The notes under the pieces were generated by a model. That model was not told the DNA's origin, made no database searches, and saw nothing but the letters and a program-made list of their open reading frames with translations. Below, piece after piece: positions 9,069 to 19,071 of a stretch of 37,942 bases of DNA (the first letter of the stretch is position 1; each line of letters opens with the position of its first letter). The position numbers were made by a program, and so were the translations under genes. Source of the stretch: Campylobacteraceae bacterium (lineage in GTDB: Bacteria > Campylobacterota > Campylobacteria > Campylobacterales > Sulfurospirillaceae); assembly GCA_027013245.1 (NCBI GenBank), contig JALUXT010000148.1, positions 1-37,942 of the forward strand, given 5' to 3'.

Positions 9069-9919
9069 GATACAGCCTTTTCAAAACTTTGATTGGTTAT
9101 CTTTAGTGCCAACCAGATTATAGATGTAGATAAGGCAAGTAGCAAAAATCCAAATGCTGCCCCTTCATTCCAATTAAAACTAGCTATAAATTCATTGTAT
9201 ATCTGTTCCGTAAACCATAACGCATTTTTTCCACCAAGAAGATCAGGAGTCAGGTAGTCTCCCAACACAAGCATAAACACTACTATACTTCCTGAAACGA
9301 TGCCAGGAGCTGCATGGGGGATAACAATCTTCCTTATAATAGTAAATTTTGAAGCTCCAAGATCACTAGCCGCCTCAATCAAAGAATCATCCATGCCCTC
9401 AAGAGAGGACATTATCGGCACTATCATAAAAAGCATAGACATATAAACCAATCCGATAATCATGCTGATATCATTATAGAGCATCTTAAGCGGAGTATCG
9501 ATAATTCCCATTTTTAACAAAAAGAAATTTATAATTCCACTTTCTCTTAAAAGTATCATCCATCCATAAACGCTTACTAGTTCACCTACCCAAAATGGCA
9601 TTAGAAGTAAAAGTGCTAAAAATCCACTAAATTTTACTGAAACAACTTTTGTGATATAAAAAGCAACAGGAAAAGTCACGATAAATGTTAAAAATGTTAC
9701 AAGTATGGAGTAAACAGCTGTTCTTACAAATGTGTACCAATAAACACTGTCACTGAAAAATGCTTTGTAATTTGCTAAAGACCAAATAGAATCACCAAGA
9801 TTATTTTGAGATCTAAATGAATTGACAAAAAGATCTATATGAGGAAATACTATGAGTAAAAATAGCCACAATAGTACAGGAATTAAAAATATATAAAAAC
9901 CCCATTTAATTTTTGACAT
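9065..9919 (-). CDS. potB: Spermidine/putrescine-type ABC transporter permease (PotB)
   Basis: EAASDLGASKFTIIRKIVIPHAAPGIVSG EAA-loop; overlaps potC. Confidence 0.88.
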   Translation of the reverse strand: MSKIKWGFYIFLIPVLLWLFLLIVFPHIDLFVNSFRSQNNLGDSIWSLANYKAFFSDSVYWYTFVRTAVYSILVTFLTFIVTFPVAFYITKVVSVKFSGFLALLLLMPFWVGELVSVYGWMILLRESGIINFFLLKMGIIDTPLKMLYNDISMIIGLVYMSMLFMIVPIMSSLEGMDDSLIEAASDLGASKFTIIRKIVIPHAAPGIVSGSIVVFMLVLGDYLTPDLLGGKNALWFTEQIYNEFIASFNWNEGAAFGFLLLALSTSIIWLALKITNQSFEKAVS

Positions 9920-9921
9920 TT

Positions 9922-10995
9922 TTATTCCTTATAACATTTAAGATCATTATGATGAACAGCAGCTTCCATCTCATCTCCAACAGCTATATTTTCAAATCGT
10001 GCATTTTGTGGAAGTGCTATGAGAATTCTTTCATCCCCGACTTTAGTATAAGCTGATATTTTTGTATTTGAGCCATCAAAAAGGATAGTTTTAACTTTAA
10101 TCATAAACCTACTTACATCTTTTAGCTTGTCATCTGGTTTTAAGATGATGGACTCTGGCCTGATAAAAAGAAAATTATGCTCTTCATCTTCAAAAAATCT
10201 TTTTTCTAATTTCCATCCTTTTTTGGTAGTTATATTCATCATGTTATTTTCAGTTTTTTGTGTTGAAATATCAAATTTATTGGTTTCTCCGACAAAACCT
10301 GCAACAAAGCTAGTAGCAGGAAATTTGTAAAGATTTTTAGGGGTATCTAACTGATCAAAATTCCCACTGTTCATGACCGCTACTTTGTTGCTCATGACTA
10401 GTGCTTCTGATTGATCATGCGTTATATATATAAATGTGGTGCCTAACTCTGCTTGTAAAAGTTTAAGCTCTATCTTCATGTGTTCTCTTAGCTTTCGATC
10501 AAGTGCACCAAGAGGTTCATCTAAGAGTAAAATAGATGGCCCTAAAACCAATGATCTAGCTATCGCTACTCTTTGCCTTTGACCACCTGAGAGTTGTGTA
10601 ACAGCTTTATTGCCATAATCCTCAAGCCCCACACGAGAAAGCATGGAAAATACCTTTTCATCAATCTCTTTATTGGTAAATTTTCTTCTTCTTAATCCAA
10701 AAGCAACATTTTCTTTAACATTCATCATAGGAAAAAGAGCGAGACTTTGAAAAACAATATTGACAGGTCTTTTATTTGGAGGAATTCCACTCATGTCCTC
10801 ACCTCTTATAATCACCTTGCCACTTGTTGGTTCTAAGAATCCCGCTATCATCCTAAGTAGTGTAGTTTTTCCACAACCTGATGGTCCCAAAATCGAAAAG
10901 AAATCACCTTCTCTTACACCAAAATTCAAATCTTTGATTACAGTGTGTCCTGCAAATTTTTTTGAAATATGTTGAACTTCTAAGATATTATCCAT
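9922..10995 (-). CDS. potA: Spermidine/putrescine-type ABC transporter ATP-binding protein (PotA)
   Basis: Walker A GPSGCGKTT, LSGGQRQRVAIARSL, LLLDEPLGALD; C-terminal TOBE-like region. Confidence 0.92.
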   Translation of the reverse strand: MDNILEVQHISKKFAGHTVIKDLNFGVREGDFFSILGPSGCGKTTLLRMIAGFLEPTSGKVIIRGEDMSGIPPNKRPVNIVFQSLALFPMMNVKENVAFGLRRRKFTNKEIDEKVFSMLSRVGLEDYGNKAVTQLSGGQRQRVAIARSLVLGPSILLLDEPLGALDRKLREHMKIELKLLQAELGTTFIYITHDQSEALVMSNKVAVMNSGNFDQLDTPKNLYKFPATSFVAGFVGETNKFDISTQKTENNMMNITTKKGWKLEKRFFEDEEHNFLFIRPESIILKPDDKLKDVSRFMIKVKTILFDGSNTKISAYTKVGDERILIALPQNARFENIAVGDEMEAAVHHNDLKCYKE

Positions 10996-11019
10996 TTTTA
11001 ACCTAAATATTTAAAGAAT

Positions 11020-11047
11020 CTTAAAGGCACCTGAGTGTGCCTTTAAG
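11020..11047 (-). other. Perfect 11-bp hairpin between potD and potA
   Basis: CTTAAAGGCAC-CTGAGT-GTGCCTTTAAG, without a strong minus-strand T tract. Confidence 0.7.
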
Positions 11048-11054
11048 TATTGTA

Positions 11055-12119
11055 TTAATTTGCTGCTCTGATATGATCTAGAACTTTTCCCTCTATTGAT
11101 TCAAGACCTGCTGGAACTGGTGGATACCAATTTATATTGTCTATATCAGCTTTTGAGAATGATCTCTCAAAGTTGCCTTTAATCTCTTTTTTAAGAAATT
11201 TGGTAGCTCCCTTAGATGCAGTTCCATAACCTGATTTGTTGGTAAAATATGCAGCATTTTTTGCATTCATTATGAAATTTATCCATTGGTAGGCTGCTTT
11301 CACATTTTTACTTTTTGCAGGGATTGCAAATGTATCTATCCATCCAAGAGCTCCGCTCTTAGGTGCAACAAAGTCTATATTTGGATTTTCTTTGTGGAGC
11401 TTCCATCCACCTCCATCCCAACCCATAGCTACAACAACTTCTCCACTTCTTAGCATAGACAGAAGTGAATCACCATTTGCCCAATAGTTATCAACCAAAG
11501 GTTTTTCCGCAATCAGTTTTTTTTCAACAGCCTTCATAATCTTTATATATTTTGCTTTGTTGCTATATGCTGCAAAGGGGTCATAACCTAGAGCAAAAGC
11601 AACAGCTATAAGTGTTGGTCGCTTAAGCCTGTAGCTAATTTTACCTTTATATGCAGGATTAAAAAGTGCTGTATAATCTTTTGCACCAGAAGCAAACTTT
11701 TTATTTACGATGAGCCCAGAAGTTCCATAAGCAAAAGGAACAGCATAAGATTTTCCATCAACAAGTGTATTTTTCTTAACTGCTTTTAGCATTGAAGGGA
11801 TAAGTTGTGCAGTTTTAATCTTTGAGTAATCTATAGCTTGATAAATTTTGAATTTCTTCTGCACAGAAGAGATTCTATCCTGACTTGGCTGAGCCAAATC
11901 AAATCCACCACCACGAGTTGCACGAAGTTTTGCGATCATCTCTTCGTTATTGCTATAAGTGATTTTTACTTTTATACCCGTCTTCTTTTCAAAAGCTTGA
12001 ACAAGTGCTTTGGGAGTATAACCTTTCCAAGTTAATATCCTAAGTGTTCCATTGCCTGCATATAGGCTTCCCGCTAGCAGTGTTGCAATCGCAACAGATG
12101 ATATAGCTAATTTTTTCAT
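11055..12119 (-). CDS. potD: Spermidine/putrescine-type periplasmic substrate-binding protein (PotD)
   Basis: Signal peptide; LRILTWKGYTPKALVQAFEKKTGIKVKITYSNNEEMIAKL; WDGGGWKLH; first gene of the pot operon. Confidence 0.87.
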   Translation of the reverse strand: MKKLAISSVAIATLLAGSLYAGNGTLRILTWKGYTPKALVQAFEKKTGIKVKITYSNNEEMIAKLRATRGGGFDLAQPSQDRISSVQKKFKIYQAIDYSKIKTAQLIPSMLKAVKKNTLVDGKSYAVPFAYGTSGLIVNKKFASGAKDYTALFNPAYKGKISYRLKRPTLIAVAFALGYDPFAAYSNKAKYIKIMKAVEKKLIAEKPLVDNYWANGDSLLSMLRSGEVVVAMGWDGGGWKLHKENPNIDFVAPKSGALGWIDTFAIPAKSKNVKAAYQWINFIMNAKNAAYFTNKSGYGTASKGATKFLKKEIKGNFERSFSKADIDNINWYPPVPAGLESIEGKVLDHIRAAN

Positions 12120-12203
12120 ACTTTCTCCTCGTAAATTTTTTGGGTTTTAACCCATAAGTGAAATTATATAACAATAAAATAACAAAGAGGTTACAAAATT
12201 GTT

Positions 12204-13784
12204 TTATATTCCATCATTTAAGAGCTTTAATGCCTCTTTTTGTTTTAAAGCAGACACTTCAGAACTCCAACCGAATGACTCTTTTAGCACCAATGTTACT
12301 TCTTCCAAAGATTCTTTTGCAGCGTTTAAGTCTATAAGTCCCAATCCAACACGACGAACCAAAAAATCTAGAGGATTTTTGACAAACTCGTGTTTAACAC
12401 CATAATAAATCTCAGCTTTCAAAACTGGATAATTTTTATGAATTTTTTCTTTGCCGTATTTTTGAATAAAATCTACAACAACCAAAGATTGCGAACCATA
12501 GGTCTTAATCAAATGAGTACGCAAATCTTTTTCTAATCCCAATTTATCTAAATTTCCTTTAACATGTTCTGTATTTCTTCTACTTCCCGATAATATATAC
12601 TCTTTCGTGCAACAATTGTGTAATTTTGTATCATTAGATAATTTTTGTATGACATCTACCGCGTCTTCCGCCATCTTTCTATAAGATGTCCATTTCCCAC
12701 CAGCTATACTTATGAGGTTTGATTTTGATTGTTCGATATAGTGCTCTCGCACAAGCCCTTTTGTGTCATCCGTGTGTTTTAATGATACAAGTGGTCTAAG
12801 CCCACACCAAGAAGAGAGGATATCGCTTTTTTTGATATCTATACTAAAATATTTTCTCATATGTCTTAGTAAGTATTCGATATCCCCAGCATCTACTTTT
12901 GGATGCTCTTGCGGATGTGATTCTTCATCTGTTGTGCCGACTAAGCACTTTCCCATCCAAGGAAGCATAAATAGAACTCTACCATCTTCTGTTTTTGGTA
13001 TCATTAAGCCTTCGTTGTTGGGCAAAAACTTTTTATCTAAAACTATGTGTATGCCTGAACTTGGCTCTACTATATTATGGGCTGATTTATCATCCATTTT
13101 TCTTATGCTATCGCAAAATATACCAGTCGCATTTATGACAAATTTTGTATTTACGGTATATATCTCTTCGCTGGTTTTGTCCTTTATGACTACACTAGAT
13201 ATTTTTTGGTCAATATATTTAAAGTTTGTAACCTCGCTATAATTTCTAACGATGCAACCTTTCTCTTTTGCACTTTGAAGAAGGGCTAAGGCCATCCTAG
13301 CATCGTTAAATGCTCCATCAAAATACCTAACTCCAGCCTTTAATCCATCTTTCTTAACAACAGGAAATATATCCATTATCTGTTTTTTTCCAACTATTTG
13401 AGTGCGACCTAAGCTTTTTTTGCCTGAAATCAAGTCATAAAGAAACAATCCAGCATATATATAAGGTATCTCATACCATTTGTAAAGTGGAGTAACAAGA
13501 GTGATGGCATGTGCTAGATGAGGCGCATTGTGTAAAATTCTATATCTCTCTTTAAGTCCCTCTTTAACTAAATCGTACTGACCTTTATCGAGCTTTTTTA
13601 TCGCAGTTTCTAAGTATCTGACTCCACCGTGAACTAGTTTGGTGCTTCTGCTACTTGTGCCCTCAGCAAAATCATTTTTTTCCAAAAGCAAACATTTAAA
13701 ACCTCTAAGTGTAGCATCAAGTGCTATTCCTGAGCCCGTAGCACCGCCACCAATGATGACGATATCATATGATTTATCATGCAC
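12204..13784 (-). CDS. glpD: FAD-dependent glycerol-3-phosphate dehydrogenase
   Basis: YDIVIIGGGATGSGIALDATLRG, TSSRSTKLVHGGVRYLE, LVGTTDEE, SWCGLRPLV, GGKWTSYRKMAE. Confidence 0.93.
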   Translation of the reverse strand: MHDKSYDIVIIGGGATGSGIALDATLRGFKCLLLEKNDFAEGTSSRSTKLVHGGVRYLETAIKKLDKGQYDLVKEGLKERYRILHNAPHLAHAITLVTPLYKWYEIPYIYAGLFLYDLISGKKSLGRTQIVGKKQIMDIFPVVKKDGLKAGVRYFDGAFNDARMALALLQSAKEKGCIVRNYSEVTNFKYIDQKISSVVIKDKTSEEIYTVNTKFVINATGIFCDSIRKMDDKSAHNIVEPSSGIHIVLDKKFLPNNEGLMIPKTEDGRVLFMLPWMGKCLVGTTDEESHPQEHPKVDAGDIEYLLRHMRKYFSIDIKKSDILSSWCGLRPLVSLKHTDDTKGLVREHYIEQSKSNLISIAGGKWTSYRKMAEDAVDVIQKLSNDTKLHNCCTKEYILSGSRRNTEHVKGNLDKLGLEKDLRTHLIKTYGSQSLVVVDFIQKYGKEKIHKNYPVLKAEIYYGVKHEFVKNPLDFLVRRVGLGLIDLNAAKESLEEVTLVLKESFGWSSEVSALKQKEALKLLNDGI

Positions 13785-14196
13785 TTATATCTAATCCTAA
13801 GGCTATTAGAAGATTATCACTACAAATCACAGGTGTTTTCTTGCCATCTTCATCTACTGAGACATAAGTAATGTCAGCACTTGTTACATGTACGCATCTC
13901 CTTGCACCTTGAAACAATCGTTCAGCAGTCACTTCGACCATGGTTTTTATGGAAGTTCTACCAACCTTTATAATCTTGGCATAAAAACTAACAACATCTC
14001 CGACAAAGATAGGCTCCCTGAATTCCAATGAGTTTACTTTTACTGTAACCACACTATAAAGTGGTAAATCTCTAGTCGCCAAAGAGCCTGCTATGTCTAT
14101 ATTGGACATAATCCATCCACCAAAGATTTTCCCTGAAGGATTTGTATCTTTTGGCATAGCAACTATTTTTATGCGGGGTTCACCCATATTGTTCAT
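13777..14196 (-). CDS. Hotdog-fold acyl-CoA thioesterase (YciA-like)
   Basis: PKDTNPSGKIFGGWIMSNIDIAGSLATRD hotdog signature. Confidence 0.85.
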   Translation of the reverse strand: MNNMGEPRIKIVAMPKDTNPSGKIFGGWIMSNIDIAGSLATRDLPLYSVVTVKVNSLEFREPIFVGDVVSFYAKIIKVGRTSIKTMVEVTAERLFQGARRCVHVTSADITYVSVDEDGKKTPVICSDNLLIALGLDISA

Positions 14197-14236
14197 TTAA
14201 CTGTCTCCTCTACCTGTAAGTGTCGTCGAAATTTAT

Positions 14237-16528
14237 TTACTCACTTATCGTGACTTTGTCTCTACCATTTTGTTTTGAAGTATAGAGGGCTTTATCTGCT
14301 TTTTCAAAGAGGGAGTCCAGGGTATCATCTTTTTCAAGCATTGCAATGCCCAAACTTACGGTTACATGTATCTCGTGATTTTGAAATTCCAAAATGTCTG
14401 TCTTAACTTGCATTCTTATCTTTTCTGCGATTTGAAGGGTTTTGTTTTTGTTTGTATTGTTGATGATGATAGCAAACTCTTCTCCTCCCACTCTTCCAAA
14501 TAGATCACTTTTTCGTATGTTTTTAGAGACTATGCTTGCAAAGTTTTTCAAAACAGCATCTCCAGTTATATGCCCGTAAGTGTCATTTATATTTTTGAAG
14601 AAATCTAAATCTAGCATTATAAAAGAGATGAGTTTATTCTCTCTTTTGGCGATAGATATATACTGCTCACCTATATCAAAAAAACTTCTGCGACTTCTAG
14701 CTCCTGTTAGCATATCTGTTGAGGCAAGTTTTTCTAGTTCACTATTTTTTTCTTGAAGAACCTTGTTGTATTTTTTAAAAGTTATTTCCCTAAAGATAAA
14801 CAAAAATACTCCAATAAGTATAAAAATACCTATATATAAAAAGATAGTATAGTTGATTCCTTTGTAGTATTTTACAGATATCCAGTGGTTTATGATATTT
14901 TGTTTCTGTTTCTCACTTATACTGTTTATAGCCTTGCTAAAAACATCCAAAAGTATAGAATCATCCTTTCTAACTCCTATTCCTAAATCCAAATTACCGT
15001 TTATCTTTCCAGCTATTTTTAGCTCTCCAAAGTAACTCTTTTGTATCTCGTATCTAGCAGAAAAAAAAGTATCTACAAAGCCATACAATTTTCCATCATT
15101 AACCATTTTCAAGCCTTGCTGGATAGAGTCAACTTTTATAATATTAATGTTAGGATATTTTTTCCTAAGAGTATCTATAAAACCATATCCTCTTGTTACA
15201 CCTAATTTTTTAGATTGGATAGATTTTAGATTACTCACAAAAAGTTTGTCTAGTTTTGTGATAAGGACAAGAGCAGTAGAAATATATGGTTTGGTAAAGT
15301 TTAGATATCTCTTTCTCTTTTTTGTGTTTGTGACAAGGGAGAGGATATCGCACTTTCTATTTTTTGCGTAAGTTAAAGATTGTGTCCAATTTTCAGTATG
15401 GACCAGCTTGATAGGGATTCCTATATATTTTTCTACTAGTTTGAGGTATTCGGCACTTATGCCTATGTGTTTTCCATCCTTTAACATCTCTAATGGCATC
15501 CAGTTTGGATCCACACACATTGTAACTACTTTTTTTGTATTGTGAAGATAATTTATCTCTTTTTGGCTCAATTTTGTTTCACGACTCTTTAAGTGATATA
15601 CAAAATCTTTTAAGTTGTCTATGTTTATCTTTTCCCCAACTATGCTGTACATGGTTATGATATTATTGAGTTTTATTTTCTCTATTTTTCCAAAATGACT
15701 GCTGTTGATATCACTTAATTTTTTCATTTGCATTGCTTCAAATTTTAGTTTGTCATAGCTAAAATGTTGAGAGTTATACTTTGTTTGTATTAATTTGATA
15801 GTTTCATCTATATGAGCAAAAGCGTATCGCCACCCCTTTAAAGACGCTCTTAAGAAGTTTCGCACTGCCTTCGGGTGGTTGTCTAACTCCTCTTGAGATG
15901 TGAAGAGTATATCGCTGTAAAAATTGGCATTAAAATTCATAGAGCCTATGAGATTGTATTTGATGCCTCTTTTTCTCATAGTGTATGGCTGATCTGTTAT
16001 ATAGACAGCATATGCATCTATTTTTTTATTTATAAGACTTTCAAGATTAAAACTAATCGGGATTTTTTTTAGATTTTTTGGGTCAATCATATTTGCAAAG
16101 AACATGGCGTTTATGTATGGATTTTTAAAAAACTCCTTTGTTGCCATTATTTTTTTGCCTTTTAGATCTGAAATTTTTGTTATATTTGAGTCTTTTAGAG
16201 TCATAAGTGCTAATGGAGAGTTTTGAAGTATGGCTGTTAAGGCAACAACGGGCGTCCCTTCTGATCTTTTTAAGACAAGAGATGAGTCTAGTATCCCAAA
16301 AGTCGTCTTGCCATTGATTACATCACTAACTGTATTTTGGTGATTAAAACTTTTTATTTTAACATCAAGTCCAGAGTTTCTATAAAAACCCTTCTCTTTT
16401 GCTATATAATACCCAGCAAACTGAAAAGCATCCTTCCACTTGAGTTGGAGTGATACTTTTTGCAAAGAAGTTGTGGCAAAGATATTTGATATGAGTATAA
16501 AAGACAATAATGCAAATATCCGTTCCAT
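14237..16528 (-). CDS. Diguanylate cyclase with NMT1/THI5-like and SBP_bac_3-like periplasmic sensor domains
   Basis: LQLKWKDAFQFAGYYIAKEKGFYRNSGLDVKI (NMT1-like); VTMCVDPNWMPLEMLKDGKHIGISAEYLKLVEKYIG (SBP_bac_3); TM helix; GRVGGEEFAII (GGDEF) with upstream RKSD (RxxD I-site spacing). Confidence 0.88.
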   Translation of the reverse strand: MERIFALLSFILISNIFATTSLQKVSLQLKWKDAFQFAGYYIAKEKGFYRNSGLDVKIKSFNHQNTVSDVINGKTTFGILDSSLVLKRSEGTPVVALTAILQNSPLALMTLKDSNITKISDLKGKKIMATKEFFKNPYINAMFFANMIDPKNLKKIPISFNLESLINKKIDAYAVYITDQPYTMRKRGIKYNLIGSMNFNANFYSDILFTSQEELDNHPKAVRNFLRASLKGWRYAFAHIDETIKLIQTKYNSQHFSYDKLKFEAMQMKKLSDINSSHFGKIEKIKLNNIITMYSIVGEKINIDNLKDFVYHLKSRETKLSQKEINYLHNTKKVVTMCVDPNWMPLEMLKDGKHIGISAEYLKLVEKYIGIPIKLVHTENWTQSLTYAKNRKCDILSLVTNTKKRKRYLNFTKPYISTALVLITKLDKLFVSNLKSIQSKKLGVTRGYGFIDTLRKKYPNINIIKVDSIQQGLKMVNDGKLYGFVDTFFSARYEIQKSYFGELKIAGKINGNLDLGIGVRKDDSILLDVFSKAINSISEKQKQNIINHWISVKYYKGINYTIFLYIGIFILIGVFLFIFREITFKKYNKVLQEKNSELEKLASTDMLTGARSRRSFFDIGEQYISIAKRENKLISFIMLDLDFFKNINDTYGHITGDAVLKNFASIVSKNIRKSDLFGRVGGEEFAIIINNTNKNKTLQIAEKIRMQVKTDILEFQNHEIHVTVSLGIAMLEKDDTLDSLFEKADKALYTSKQNGRDKVTISE

Positions 16529-16554
16529 TTCTATTTCCTTTGGTTATATTAAGT

Positions 16555-17271
16555 CTATTGTACCATAGATTTATTTATGCTTGTATTAGCACAGCTTTCC
16601 ATCTCATAAACCCATTGTTGCAAATCTTCTAAATCTGTATATATATCAAAAGCAAAATCTAAAAACTCTACACTAAAAAAAAGTTCATCTATTTTAAAGA
16701 CTTTATAAGCAAACATCGCTCCATATTGTGTCAGATATATAAAATCATCATCTTTGTCAAAGTCTCTTGGAACTCTTTTGTATTTTGGAGCCGGTAGGAT
16801 ATAACCTTTGGAAACCAAATCTTGAAGTATAAAATGCAGTTTTCTTCTGTTTTCTTCATTCTGTATATACTCTCTATATGTCTTTAATAGTGGTGGTTTG
16901 AAATTTCTTATGCCTGCGGCTATAAAATATTCGTGTTCATCATAGTGCATATAAAAACTACTGCTTTGCATGCGATGAGCAGTGCCCTGCCAAAAAAGAA
17001 GTCCGATTTTACTCTTCATGGGAGTCTTATCTTTGCTAAATCGAATATCTCTATATATGCGAAACAAAGAACCACCAACTTTTGGAAGAGCGTTTATGGT
17101 AGGCACAAGTATTTGAAGAGTTTCACCCATATCTTTTATGAAAGCTTGATTTGGTTTTAGTATATTTTGCTCCCACTCATGTCGGTGAAGCTCAAACCAC
17201 TCTTTGGAATTGTTTTGTTTTAATTTTTTTAAAAACTCAATTCCTTCTTTTTTAAAACCACTAAATTGCAT
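16555..17271 (-). CDS. DUF2461 family protein
   Basis: FSGFKKEGIEFLKKLKQNNSKEWFELHRHEWE, FRIYRDIRFSKDKTPMKSKIGLLFW signature. Confidence 0.85.
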   Translation of the reverse strand: MQFSGFKKEGIEFLKKLKQNNSKEWFELHRHEWEQNILKPNQAFIKDMGETLQILVPTINALPKVGGSLFRIYRDIRFSKDKTPMKSKIGLLFWQGTAHRMQSSSFYMHYDEHEYFIAAGIRNFKPPLLKTYREYIQNEENRRKLHFILQDLVSKGYILPAPKYKRVPRDFDKDDDFIYLTQYGAMFAYKVFKIDELFFSVEFLDFAFDIYTDLEDLQQWVYEMESCANTSINKSMVQ

Positions 17272-18309
17272 TTATATGACCAATGAGTATGCTTCTTTTT
17301 CGCAAATCTGAGCTATCACAGAGCTGTACAAGAAGCCTTCATTTTTTAACTCTTGCACTAGGTCATTTGCATCTTTTTCGCTAACAGATATAAGCAATCC
17401 GCCAGAAGTTTGGGCGTCATAGAAAAATATCTCGTTTTTATACTCTTTTGTCGTTTTTACTTTGTCTTCTATGTAGGACATATTGCTGTAAGTTCCACCA
17501 GGGATAATTCCCATATTTGCTAACTCATAAGCCTCACTCAACATAGGAATTGAGTCAAAAACAAACTTGATAGTGACTTTTTCATCGCTCATTTCACACG
17601 CATGACCAGCTAAGCCAAAACCTGTCACATCGGTGCAAGCACTTACATCGTACTTTTGCATGATGAGCGAAGGCTTATAGTTTAACTCACTCAATATTGA
17701 AGCCACTTTTTCTGTTGTCTTAATATCAACCATATCAGCTTTTATACCAGTTGTTAAAATTCCCATGCCAAGAGGTTTGGTAAGAACTAAAACATCCCCT
17801 ATGCGTGGGGTGTTGTTTCTATAAATCTTTTTAGGATGCACAAAGCCACTCACACTCAAACCGTAAAGCATCTCTGGAGTCTCAATAGTGTGTCCACCGA
17901 CTACAACTCCTCCACACTCTTTCACTTTGCTTTGCCCGCCATCAAGTATTTCTCTTAAAACTTCTTTTGGGTGATTGCACCCATCAAAGCCTACTATATT
18001 CATGGCTGTCGCTACTTTTGCACCCATAGCAAAAACATCACTTAGAGAATTTGCCGCTGCGATTTGTCCATATATGTAAGGGTCATCCACAACAGGTGTG
18101 ATGATATCAACAGTTTGTACAAGGGCATTGTTTTCATCTATCTTATATACGGCTGCATCATCACTGCTATCCATACCAACTAAAACATTTTCACTGCTAC
18201 AATCTATGCCACCAAGAGCCAATGTAAGCTCACCCGGAGCTAATTTGGCGGCTCAGCCTGCAGCTTTGACGAATTTTGTCAGTTTGTGTTCATTGTTTAA
18301 TTTTCGCAA
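17272..18309 (-). CDS. selD: Selenide, water dikinase, selenocysteine-containing (UGA at 18255..18253)
   Basis: The ORF track starts at an internal TTG (18222). In the same frame upstream: TTG CGA AAA TTA AAC AAT GAA CAC AAA CTG ACA AAA TTC GTC AAA GCT GCA GGC TGA GCC GCC AAA TTA = MRKLNNEHKLTKFVKAAG-U-AAKLAPGELTLALGGIDC, with AAGGA upstream. U sits at the canonical SelD Cys/Sec position. Confidence 0.92.
18218..18255 (-). promoter_or_regulatory. Candidate bacterial SECIS element in selD
   Basis: TGA followed by GCCAA-ATTA-GCTC-CGGGT-GAGC-TTACA-TTGGC; apical loop CGGGU 16 nt after the UGA. Confidence 0.75.
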
Positions 18310-18318
18310 ATTTATCCT

Positions 18319-18906
18319 TTATAGAGATACCATATCCGTGTTTAAAAGCATATCAACAGAATCATAAGCATTGCCGATTTCGCCTACTTTTAATTCATCT
18401 GCTGGAATTTTATAATAGTTTAGACAAAGTCCGCAACTATATATATTTACGCCTCTAATTTCAAGCTCTTTTAGATTTTCAATCAAATCAAGATTTTCAT
18501 CTTTTGTTGTTAAAAATACACCCTCATTTACAAAAACTAGATTTTTTGGAAGTGCTTTAAACTCAAGAATTGTTTTTAGAAAAGTTTTCATTAAAGTGTT
18601 TCCTAGCTCACCTTTTCCAATCTTATCTGTTTTTATAAATACAGATTTATTTAAAAATTTTTCTTCTTTGCTAGGGATTATAGCACACTCGTAGCCTTTT
18701 ATGATAGTGATGAGTGTTTTTCCGTCTTCTAACTCTTTGACTCTGCTATCATATCCTTGCTTAGTTGCAAATCTTTTAACATTTTCTTTAGATGAAACAG
18801 AATTTACTAAAATCTCAAGTAAAGAGTCATCTTCTAACTCCTCAAGTGCCTTTTTTGTTTTTAAAACTGGCTGGGGACAAGCCAAACCACAACAATCAAT
18901 CTTCAT
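18319..18906 (-). CDS. yedF: YedF-like selenium metabolism protein (TusA-like plus DsrE-like)
   Basis: DCCGLACPQPVLKTKKAL (TusA motif); C-terminal NIYSCGLCLNYYKI; immediately upstream of selD. Confidence 0.85.
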   Translation of the reverse strand: MKIDCCGLACPQPVLKTKKALEELEDDSLLEILVNSVSSKENVKRFATKQGYDSRVKELEDGKTLITIIKGYECAIIPSKEEKFLNKSVFIKTDKIGKGELGNTLMKTFLKTILEFKALPKNLVFVNEGVFLTTKDENLDLIENLKELEIRGVNIYSCGLCLNYYKIPADELKVGEIGNAYDSVDMLLNTDMVSL

Positions 18907-19057
18907 GAATTTTCCTTGATAAAAATTTTACTATATATTACATGTAAATAAAAAGCGAAGTATAAATGAAGTATGCTTTTTCATGTGCATCTGAACTCAG
19001 ATCTAATAGCATTACAAAATTATATAACTTTAAGTGTAAAGTTTAGATTAAATTTGC

Positions 19058-19063
19058 TATACT
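19058..19063 (+). promoter_or_regulatory. Candidate extended -10 (TGCTATACT) 8 bp upstream of an ATG
   Basis: TTTGCTATACTTTCACACGATG. Confidence 0.45.
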
Positions 19064-19071
19064 TTCACACG

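Noticed and set aside
12141-12154. TGGGTTTTAACCCA dyad in the potD leader
   Set aside because: Short stem with very small loop; not distinctive without conservation data.
12763-13242. 159-aa plus-strand ORF
   Set aside because: Lies wholly antisense to glpD, which has complete family motifs; composition looks like a shadow ORF.
18938-18947. TTACATGTAA palindrome upstream of yedF
   Set aside because: Short, expected by chance in AT-rich DNA, and no second copy was noted.
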